Source: Pleurodeles waltl (taxonomy: Eukaryota; Chordata; Amphibia; Caudata; Salamandridae). Taken from it: a stretch of DNA of 64,000 nucleotides. Shown here piece after piece: positions 55,986 through 64,000 of this stretch. The stretch's first letter is position 1. Each line of letters opens with the position of its first letter. The DNA lies in the NCBI RefSeq assembly GCF_031143425.1, contig NC_090441.1, forward strand, positions 221,894,928 through 221,958,927, read 5' to 3'. The notes beneath the pieces are model-generated. The model did no database searches, was not told the DNA's origin, and worked only from the letters and a program-made list of their open reading frames with translations. Made by a program: the position numbers and the translations under genes.

Positions 55986-56682
55986 AACTTTCTTTGTGCC
56001 AGTAACCCCCCCCCCCCCAGTTGAGATTCACAACAGCCATGGGGTGGCTAAGGGTGTTGTTATGAGCATCGGTTACTTGGTACTGGTGACCAAGTAGGTG
56101 TTGTTCAGGGTGGACCAGTTTCTCCATTACCATTGTAACTCTGGCACCTGTGTCCCTGTAGGCCTGAACCTCAACACCATTTATTAGGGGTAGTTGCTTG
56201 TACTTATCCATGTTAATGGGAGAAGCAATCAAGGTGGTTAAATCAATAGCCCCCTCAGAGACTAACACAGCCTCTGTGGTCTCCCTAATCAGACCAACCC
56301 CAACTAAGTTACCAAAAGTGAGCCCAGCTACTCCCTTGGATTGGCTATTAGTAGGTTTGCTCGTACCACCACTGCTATTAGTAGGGACACTAGGTGTAGC
56401 AGTAGGGGTTGTAGTGGTAGGAGGCTTGGTGCTTTTCTTTGGACAACTGGGATCTGTTGTCCAATGGCCTTTTATTTTACATAAATAGCACCATGGTTTC
56501 TTTTCTTTGTTTTGATTTGAAGAGGATTTGGGCCCACCACCCCCACCAGAGTGTTTTTGTGGGCCTGATGAAGACTCATTTTTAGATTTGTCCCCACCCT
56601 TGTCAGAAGACTTACCATCCTTCTTCTTGCCATCTTTGTCACCCCTGTATGAACTTTTCTGTTCACCCTTGTTCTGACCCAT
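55942..56682 (-). CDS. nucleocapsid zinc knuckle and aspartic protease
   Basis: The N-terminal 60 residues are Lys/Ser/Gly-rich and lead to a CYLCKIKGHWTTDPSC zinc knuckle (CX2CX4HX6C, two residues longer than the usual CX4HX4C), which would bind element RNA. After a Thr/Pro-rich linker comes the protease with the active-site triad in AYRDTGARVTM (codons at 56143-56154). The end of the protease continues in another frame at 55985. It overlaps the Gag frame in the -1 register, near 56690. Confidence 0.75.
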   Translation of the reverse strand: MGQNKGEQKSSYRGDKDGKKKDGKSSDKGGDKSKNESSSGPQKHSGGGGGPKSSSNQNKEKKPWCYLCKIKGHWTTDPSCPKKSTKPPTTTTPTATPSVPTNSSGGTSKPTNSQSKGVAGLTFGNLVGVGLIRETTEAVLVSEGAIDLTTLIASPINMDKYKQLPLINGVEVQAYRDTGARVTMVMEKLVHPEQHLLGHQYQVTDAHNNTLSHPMAVVNLNWGGGGYWHKESCGCLRFTCRLSIRE

Positions 56683-57830
56683 TTGTCTGCCTTCTTTCCC
56701 AATTCTTGGGGAGAGGTCAGATCAGAGTCCACCAGGTACTGGTGCAACAAATAAGACACACAATTATTAAGAATATGCTCTCTCAGGATTAAGTTATACA
56801 GGCTTTCATACTCAGTTACTTTACTGCCATGTAACCACCCCTCCAAGGCCTTCACTGAATGGTCAACAAAGTCTACCCAGTCTTGTGAAGACTCCTTTTT
56901 GGTCTCTCTGAACTTCATCCTGTACTGTTCAGTGGTTAAGCCATAACCATCCAGGAGTGCATTCTTAAGAACTGTAAAATTATTGGCATCACTTTCTTTC
57001 ACAGTAAGGAGCCTATCCCTACCCTTTCCATTAAATGATAGCCATAGGATAGCAGCCCACTGCCTTTGAGGGACATCTTGTACAACACAGGCCCTCTCAA
57101 GTGCAGCAAGCCACTTGTTAATGTCATCCCCCTCCTCATAAGGGGGAACTATCTTATGCAGATTCCTAGAATCATGCTGTCTTGCAGGATGACTATGGGG
57201 AATACTGCTGCTGCCACCATGGGTTTCAAACCCAATCTTCTGTCTTTCTCTTTCTATCTCTAAGGACTGCCTATCTAAATCCAGCTGTTGCTTCTTGAGC
57301 TTCAGCCTGGATTCCTCCACTCTCAATCTATTGAGCTCCCTTTCTAACACTCTGTCATCAGGGTGGGTGGGAGGGACATGCCTAGAAACAGAAGTATGGT
57401 GACAATGAACAGAAGGAGACCTGTCCCTAACAGATGGCACCCTAACAGCTTGGCTAACAGAAACAGCACTTCTACTATGATGAGAAGGAATACTCTTACT
57501 GTGATGTGAGACCACACTATCTGTATGATGTGACTCTACATCAGTACCAGCTATGCTAGGTTGTCTGCTAATGGGCAGGCTAGGAAGTTTCCCTTCTAAG
57601 TCTTTTGCTAGGGGTGCCCCAGGGTCAGATTGGGAACCATCAGCTAACTTTTCAACAGAAGTGCCACCTCTGGCCTTATCCTGTTCAACAAGCATATTCA
57701 CCAACAGTTCTCTACAGGGATTCTTCCCTACACTTAAACCTCTTTCTATGCAGAGACACCTTGCTCCTTTCCAGCTAAGGTGATCATAAGCAAGTTTGGA
57801 CAGATCAACAGTTTGGCCTGTGCCAGACAT
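56472..57830 (-). CDS. gag: Gag with SAP-like, coiled-coil and SCAN-like regions
   Basis: 452 codons, of which about the first 384 look native. Residues 9-52 resemble a SAP motif, a small DNA-binding helix pair. Residues 90-155 are Ser/His-rich. 158-200 is a highly charged coiled coil. 225-290 leads into the capsid (IVPPYEEGDDINKW). 298-384 has the pattern of a SCAN domain: EQYRMKFRE, DWVDFVDHSVKALEGWL, YNLILREHILNN, then LTSPQEL. SCAN is proposed to have come from Gmr1-like capsids and mediates dimer formation. The start ATG at 57830 is 275 bp from the 5' LTR, and a second copy (35730-37377) shares the same N-terminal region. From residue 385 the frame runs out of register; the nucleocapsid continues in -1. 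Confidence 0.85.
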   Translation of the reverse strand: MSGTGQTVDLSKLAYDHLSWKGARCLCIERGLSVGKNPCRELLVNMLVEQDKARGGTSVEKLADGSQSDPGAPLAKDLEGKLPSLPISRQPSIAGTDVESHHTDSVVSHHSKSIPSHHSRSAVSVSQAVRVPSVRDRSPSVHCHHTSVSRHVPPTHPDDRVLERELNRLRVEESRLKLKKQQLDLDRQSLEIERERQKIGFETHGGSSSIPHSHPARQHDSRNLHKIVPPYEEGDDINKWLAALERACVVQDVPQRQWAAILWLSFNGKGRDRLLTVKESDANNFTVLKNALLDGYGLTTEQYRMKFRETKKESSQDWVDFVDHSVKALEGWLHGSKVTEYESLYNLILREHILNNCVSYLLHQYLVDSDLTSPQELGKKADKWVRTRVNRKVHTGVTKMARRRMVSLLTRVGTNLKMSLHQAHKNTLVGVVGPNPLQIKTKKRNHGAIYVK

Positions 57831-58104
57831 TTTAGAAAGTGTTTAAGTGACAGAAAAAGTGAGAAAAAAGTTTTTCAGAACTTTTGGAAAGACAGAAAAA
57901 AACTTTTAAAACTTTTTAAGAACTTTTTAGAAAGTTTGGAGGTACTTTTCAGCACTTAGAAAAGAAGTGAAAAGAGGAAATGCAAAACTTTTTGGTTAGG
58001 TGTACATACACTGAACTTGTTTTGTATATTTTTCTCTTATGAAAAGTACAATGACAAAAGTGGTAAGTAGTTGCAAAGTACTTATCCCACTGCTGCACAA
58101 TCAA

Positions 58105-61073
58105 TGTAGGAGGCTGGACTGGCTTGTAGTGAGTACCAAGGGGTACTTACACCTTGCACCAGGCCCAGGTATCCCTTATTAGTGTATAAGGTGTCTAGCA
58201 GCTTAGGCTGATAGATAATGGTAGCTTAGCAGAGCAGATTAGGCTGAACTAGGAGACGAGTGAAGCTCCTACAGTACCACTAGTGTCACTTGCACAATAT
58301 CATAAGAAAACACAATACACAGATATACTAAAAATAAAGGTACTTTATTTTTATGACAATATGCCAAAGTATCTCAGTGAGTACCCTCAGTATGAGGATA
58401 GCAAATATACACAAGATATATGTACACAATACCAAAAATATGCAGTATAGCATTAGAAAACAGTGCAAACAATGCATAGTTACAATAGGATGCAATGGGG
58501 ACACATAGGGATAGGGGCAACACAAACCATATACTCCAAAAGTGGAATGCGAACCACGAATGGACCCCAAACCTATGTGACCTTGTAGAGGGTCGTTGGG
58601 ACTGTAAGAAAACAGTGAGGGTTAGAAAAATAGCCCACCCCAAGACCCTGAAAAGTGTGTGCAAAGTGCACTAAAGTTCCCTAAAGAGCACAGAAGTCGT
58701 GATAGGGGAATTCTGCAGGAAAGACCAACACCAGCAATGCAACAACAATGGATTTCCAGACTAGAGTACCTGTGGAACAAGGGGACCAAGTCCAAAAGTC
58801 ACGATCAAGTCGAGTCCAAAAGTCACGATCAAGTCGAGAGTGGGAAGATGCCCAGGAAAAGGCAGCTGTGGGTGCAAAGAAGCTGCTACTAGGCAGTAGA
58901 AGCTGAGGATTCTGCAAGAACGACAAGGGCTAGAGGCTTCCCCTTTGGAGGATGGATGTCCCACGTCGTGAAGAGTTGTGCAGAAGGGTTTTCCTGAAGA
59001 AAGACCGCAAACAAGCCTTGCTAGCTGCTGCTGTGGCCCAGGAGGGACCAGGATGTCGCAAATTGCGTCAGGGGACAGAGAGGGCGTCCAGCTGGACAAG
59101 GAGCCCTCTCAGAAGCAAGCAGCACCCAGAGAAGTGCCAAAACAGGCACTACGAAGTGGAGTGAAACGGTGCTCACCCGAAGTTGCACAAGAGAGTCCCA
59201 CGCCGCCGGAGGACAACTCAGGAGGTCGTGCAATGCAGGTTAGAGTGCCGTGGACCCAGGCTTGGCTGTGCACAAAGGATTCTGCACAGAGGCCGGAATA
59301 GTTGCACAAGACGCGGTTCCCAGCAATGCAGTCTGGCGAGGGGAGGCAAGGACTTACCTCCACCAAACTTGGACTGAAGAGTCACTGGACTGTGGGAGTC
59401 ACTTGGACAGAGTTGCTGGATTCAAGGGACCTCGCTCGTCGTGCTGAGAGGAGACCCAGGGGATCGGTGATGCAGTTCTTTGGTGCCTGCGGTTGCAGGG
59501 GGACGATTCCCTCGACCCACAGGAGATTTTTTCGGAGCTTCTAGTGCAGAGAGGAGGCAGACTACCCCCACAGCATGCACCACCAGGAAAACAGTTGAGA
59601 AGGCGTCAGGATCGGCGTTACAGAGTTGCAGTAGTCGTCTTTGCTACTTTGTTGCAGTTTTGCAGGCTTCCAGAGCGGTCAGCAGTCGATTCCTTGGCAG
59701 AAGGTGAAGAGAGAGATGCAGAGGAACTCTGATGAGCTCTTGCATTCGTTATCTAAGGAATTCCCCAAAGCAGAGACCCTAAATAGCCAGAAAAGAGGGT
59801 TTGGCTACTTAGGAGAGAGGATAGGCTAGCAACACCTGAATGAGCCTATCAGAAGGAGTCTCTGACGTCACTTGCTGGCCCTGGCCACTCAGAGCAGTCC
59901 AGTGTGCCAGCAGCACCTCTGTTTCCAAGATGGCAGAGGTCTGGAGCACACTGGAGGAGCTCTGGGCACCTCCCGTGGGAGGTGCAGGTCAAGGGAGTGG
60001 TCACTCCCCTTTCCTTTGTCCAGTTTCGCGCCAGAGCAGGGCTGAGGGGTCCCTGAACCGGTGCAGACTGGCTTATGCAGAAATGGGCACCATCTGTGCC
60101 CATGAAAGCATTTCCAGAGGCTGGGGGAGGCTACTCCTCCCCTGCCTTAACACCTTTTTCCAAAGGGAGAGGGTGTAACACTCTCTCTGAGGAAGTCCTT
60201 TGTTCTGCCTTCCTGGGCCAAGCCTGGCTGGACCCAAGGAAGGCAGAAACCTGTCTGAGGGGTTGGCAGCAGCAGCAGCTGCAGTGAAACCCCTGAAAAG
60301 GCAGTTTGGCAGTCTGTGCTAGAGACCCGTGGGATCATGGGATTGTGCCAACAATGCCAGGATGGCATAGAGGGGGCAATTTTATGATCTTAGACATGTT
60401 ACATGGCCATATTCGGAGTTACCATTGTGAAGCTACACATAGGTAGTGACCTATGTGTAGTGCACGTGTGTAATGGTGTCCCCGCACTCACAAAGTCTGG
60501 GGAATTTGCCCTGAACAATGTGGGAGCCCCTTGGCTAGTGCCAGGGTGCCTACACACTAAGTAACTTAGCACCCAACCTTTACTTAGTAAAGGTTAGACA
60601 TATAGGTGACTTATAAGTTACTTAAGTGCAGTGAAAATGGCTGTGAAATAATGTGTGCATTATTTCACTCAGGCTGCAGTGGCAAGCCTGTGTAAGAATT
60701 GTCAGAGCTCCCTATGGGTGGCAAAAGAAATGCTGCAGCCCATAGGGTTCTCCTGGAACCCCAATACCCTGGGTACCTCAGTACCATATACTAGGGAATT
60801 ATAAGGGTGTTCCAGTATGCCAATGTAAATTGGTGAAATTGGTCACTAGCCTGTTAGTGACAATTTGGAAAGAAATGAGAGAGCATAACCGCTGAGGTTC
60901 TGGATAGCAGAGCCTCAGTGAGACAGTTAGTCATAACACAGGTAACACATTACGGCACACTTATGAGCACTGGGGCCCTGGCTGGCAGGCTCCCAGTGAC
61001 ACATACAACTAAAACAACATATATACAGTGAAAAATGGGGGTAACATGCCAGGTAAGATGGTACTTTCCTACA
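58105..61073 (-). mobile_element. 5' LTR (copy I)
   Basis: Bounded by TGTAGGAGG and TTTCCTACA and followed in element sense by the leader and gag, so it is the 5' LTR. Over the first 80 bases it differs from copy H at about 10% of positions. It shares GGACTGGCTTGTAGTGAGTACC and GACCTTGTAGAGGG with solo copy A. It carries antisense frames at 59302-59544 and 59840-60178. The copy of the palindrome here is decayed. Confidence 0.9.
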
Positions 61074-61365
61074 ATTGCTCCTCATTTTTTCCTCTTTCTA
61101 CATGTGATTGCATTCTGCAGCACATTTAAGAAAGAGGAAAACGCCCCTCAGGATTGCTTTGGTGCAGGAAGGTGACCCTTCATGCACCAAAACAATCCTG
61201 TCTACAACACAGGCACCCTTGCAACATGACGCAAGGTTGCTTGCATTGGAAATAGACAGACAGCTGTAGGAAAGGACAGGAATTTTGAATACTGCACATT
61301 CCTGCCCCTTCCTTTTCATGGCTTGCTGCATTGCACTGCATGAAAGAATGATAAATCTACCCCAA
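61074..61365. repeat. MITE right part, cut by the LTR element
   Basis: CTCCTCATTTTTTCCTCTTTCTACATGTG to GATAAATCTACCCC parallels the right half of the element at 62055-62704 (compare 62388 onward). Its left half should be on the other side of the LTR element at 49921 but is not found there. Confidence 0.55.
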
Positions 61366-62054
61366 ATGTGTTGCATACCCTTGTATATAAAATCAATTCA
61401 GAAATACTTCCAAATTTGCACTATGATTTAAGCTATCAAAATGTGCATGTTCATACTTCTTCTGTATTTAACAAGGTTGCCAAGGACCGAAAAGACCTTT
61501 CAACAAAGGTCTGCGCAATCTAGAGTGTCTAGACAAACGTCCAAACTCCAGGAGATTGTGGTTTTATATCCAATATGTATATCTATGTACAATATATGGG
61601 ATTCTACAATCCCTCAATAAAAACCTGCCTCTAATTTCTTTATTAGGTGACTTGTAACACACCCATTGACCCATTAGGAAGGAATGACGTCAGATCACAA
61701 CTGTAACAAGTTATTACAGCTAAGTTCTGGCTTCACAATGCCTGCTGCTAGAGCCAGCTGCTGAGGGAAAGGCAGGTCAAATCACTGAGCAGAAACCAAA
61801 CAGCTGTTATGCTAACTGAATAGTGACACACAAAACAGGCATATCTATGGCAACATGTATGTTTTTTGTACTCCTTAGGTTATTATAGAAAAGGTAGGCT
61901 CTTTCTGCATGTGTCTACACATTCTGAGCTACTGCACCATTTTTAACAAGCTAATTTGTATTAAAGTGACTCTGTTATCTTTTGGCAACAAATATCTTTG
62001 TTTTTCATGTTTGCAAACATGCTCTCTCTGTCCTATGAAAGAACTGTGCACCAA
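61366..62054. other. anonymous DNA
   Basis: No gene, repeat border or RNA feature could be supported. Confidence 0.4.
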
Positions 62055-62704
62055 GGACCATATTTATCAAAGGATTGTGTTGCCCTTGCCTCACTCATGG
62101 TCACTCAAGGGCAACGCATTCCTTAAGTCAAACTTATCAAGCCAGGCAAAGCCACCTTGCGTGGCCCTGCGGAGCTTGGTAAATCTGGAGTGACACACGC
62201 AATGCAAGTTGTTGCCTTTCCTTACTATGCACCAACTACCCATGACATGGGTGGAGTATGGGTGTTCTCAAACATCCAGCCATGTATTTTGGGGCATTAC
62301 CCGTTTTACCAAGAAAAATACACCTGGGAATGCGTCAGAATTGTACACCTCCCCAGTAGAGGTGCAGCGAGGAGAATAACATTTATTTCTCCTTGTGTTT
62401 ACCTCTTTCTAAGTGTGCTACAGAATGCAGCACACTTAGTAACAGTACAAAGCCTCTGATGATTGTTTATGTGCAGGAAGGTGTTCCTTCTTGTACAAAA
62501 GCAATTCTGCCTGCAGCACAGGTCTTGTTGCATCATGACACAAGGATGCCTGCGTTCGCATGTGGCAGCTACAAGGGCACCAGTATGGACAGACAGCAGG
62601 AATGTATTGTATGTTAGTAAATAGGGCCCTCTCTCTAGTCGGCTCAGTGAAGCGAGCTGTCTAGCTGTGTTGCGCTGCATCAAATACTGATAAATCTGAC
62701 CCCA
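62055..62704. mobile_element. MITE, about 650 bp
   Basis: Left end GGACCATATTTATCAA and right end CTGATAAATCTGACCCC are imperfect inverted repeats. The interior has AACGCATTCC, CACACGCAATGCAAG and a GCAGGAAGGTG...CTTGTACAAAAGCAATTC stem (about 62470-62510). No coding capacity is seen. The target duplication is not clear. Confidence 0.5.
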
Positions 62705-62847
62705 AGGATTTAAGTGGTTTGTGGGAAACATGATAGTATGAGTATGTAATATAAGGAATAAAGTGCTCCCTGCCTTATGTATTATGCAAGTCACCTCGAG
62801 GATTCATAACCTTATAGTGGAACTCCAGGTGGTAATGGAGATACTCA

Positions 62848-63477
62848 GGCCCAAATTTATGAGATTTTGGCACAGGGCAGTGTAGCAAGTCACTTTGCTG
62901 TGCCGCCCTGCATCACCGGGAAAAGGCAGGAATGTGCTGTATCTATGGCATACGGTGCATTCCAGTCCTTCCCCCTGCACTGGCGCCATTTCAGCATTCT
63001 AATGCCAATGCAGGCACCAAGGTGCAAGGGTGCCCGCATTGCATGCAGGATTGTTTTAGGGCAGGAAGCGGATGCTTTTTCCTCCTTCTATGTGTGTTGA
63101 TGTAGAAAGCAGCACATATAAAAAGAGGAAAAAATGGGGAGAAATAAAGATATTTCTCCTCGTTCTGCCTTCCCCCGGGGAGGCGTAAGGTTTTGGAGCA
63201 TCCCCAGATTTACATGGCCTTGTAAATCGGGGGCTACGTAAAAATTCAAGGGTGTTGCATGGTAACACCCACCGCAATGCGTGTGGAATTCCTCCCTCAT
63301 GCAGAAAAAAAAATGTAGCAATTTGTGCTGCCTTGTCTTACTCCATATCTGTGCGACAATTCAAAGCCATGCAAAGTTGCTTTGCGTTGCCTCATAAACA
63401 TGATTGAAAGGTTTCTGCAGCCATTGCGTCACAAAAAGTGATCCAAAAGCAGTGCAAGGGGCTCATAAATATGTCCC
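62848..63477. mobile_element. second MITE of the same group
   Basis: Left GGCCCAAATTTATGAG pairs with right GGGGCTCATAAATATGTCCC. The interior shares CCTCCTTCTATGTGTG and AGAAAGCAGCACAT with 61074-61365 and 62055-62704. Flanks are TCA and ACA, two of three bases matching. Confidence 0.5.
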
Positions 63478-63654
63478 ACAATGTATAAGGAAGGAAATGG
63501 TGTCAGGAACTCAACAGAACAAAGCAAGGAGAAAACAGGAAATACAACATAACCAGATGTAAAGTTCCAAGACCAGGCAGCATTTTTAGGAGATTATAAT
63601 ATTGTAATACAGTTATTACTGTGCCATGGTTTTATTCCTTTTATGAATAGTGTG

Positions 63655-64000
63655 TGCTATGTTGTTCCTCCTTCATTGGATAGCCTGTGACCTTGTGTAT
63701 CTCGTTCAGTGGATAACTTGTACTGTGGTGTTGTTCCTTTGGTGGATAGCCTTTGCTGTGGTGTTGTTCCTATGGTGTGTAGCCTGTGCTGTGGTATTCC
63801 TCCTGGAGTGAATCATCTTTGCTATGGTGTTCCTCTTTCAGTGCGTAGCCTGTGCTGTGGTGGTGTTCCTACTATGCCTCTACTGTGTTGTGGCGGTCTT
63901 CCTGCATTTGCTATGATGTTTCTTCTGTGGGTAGCCTGTGCTGTGGAGATTCTGGTTTTGTTGGATAGCCTATTCTTCATTGTCTTCCTTAGTTGAATAA
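63655..64000. repeat. minisatellite, about 36-42-bp unit
   Basis: GATAGCCT(G/T)TG(C/A)TGTGGTGTT-like units repeat with variable spacing to the window end. In one plus-strand frame (63709-63996) they read as repeats of SLCCGVVP. I take that frame as a by-product of the repeat rather than a gene. The array may continue beyond the window. Confidence 0.7.

Larger units (their letters stand above)
49922..61073 (-). mobile_element. Gmr1-like Ty3/gypsy LTR retrotransposon, 11.15 kb
   Basis: Two LTRs (H, 49922-52862, 2941 bp; I, 58105-61073, 2969 bp) enclose a 5242-bp internal region coding on the minus strand. In the direction of transcription the order is Gag, zinc knuckle and aspartic protease, integrase, RT, RNase H, followed at once by a polypurine tract. 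Integrase before RT is the Ty1/copia-like order known among Ty3/gypsy elements only in the Gmr1 group described from deuterostomes. The LTRs are unusually long. Frame breaks and stops in pol show it is not autonomous now. There is no perfect target duplication (ATTC left, ATTG right), and the two LTRs belong to different sub-groups. Confidence 0.85.

Noticed and set aside
49917..61078. ATTC/ATTG as a target-site duplication of the large element
   Set aside because: Only three of four bases match, while clean copies of the family here have exact 5-bp duplications.

Overview
This window looks like a slice of a giant salamander-type nuclear genome, most likely a newt. That is my inference from repeat types I remember from such genomes; no search was run. 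I see no host gene, tRNA, rRNA, operon or CRISPR array. Nearly all recognisable sequence is transposon-derived and most coding sequence is broken.

Layout: 1-2900 holds a decayed hairpin-rich MITE and anonymous DNA. 2910-5400 is an eroded LINE reverse transcriptase split by another repeat. 6068-7017 holds an LTR fragment and a MITE with a target-site duplication (TSD). 8117-13458 is one L2-clade LINE (5' tandem monomers, endonuclease, RT, ATTG tail) interrupted at 9768-11312 by a Penelope-like insertion. That insertion has a 15-bp TSD, inverted arms carrying hammerhead-like motifs, and a second L2 fragment inside it. 14900-15723 is a broken L1-type ORF1. 15880-17320 is tandem and C/T-rich DNA.

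From 17328 onward one LTR retrotransposon family dominates: LTR copies A to I, four of them complete at about 2.9-3.0 kb, and at least six partial. The fullest copy, 49922-61073 on the minus strand, has two LTRs and an internal region ordered gag - nucleocapsid/protease - integrase - RT - RNase H. Integrase upstream of RT is the Gmr1-like arrangement within Ty3/gypsy. Its Gag has a SAP-like N-terminus, a coiled coil and a SCAN-like capsid end, which fits the published idea that the vertebrate SCAN domain came from Gmr1-like gag. Solo LTRs with perfect 5-bp TSDs lie at 17454-20355 (CACTG, nested in an older LTR) and 42019-44995 (GTGTG). A rearranged cluster at 29133-39045 contains LTR pieces, a gag remnant, a GC-rich hairpin-chain MITE with TAA TSD, and a block with a third hammerhead-like motif.

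The remainder includes an L2 3' fragment carrying a 46-bp patch of LTR sequence (39300-40157), a decayed hAT/ZBED-like transposase (40340-41130), a TATA box with a 90-bp tandem array (46280-47147), a hairpin-chain MITE (47834-48522), further MITEs (61074-63477) and a terminal minisatellite (63655-64000). The points most worth following are the Gmr1-like element with its SCAN-like Gag, the hammerhead-like motifs, the hairpin-chain MITEs, antisense reading frames shared by LTR copies, and evidence that the fullest element is a recombinant.
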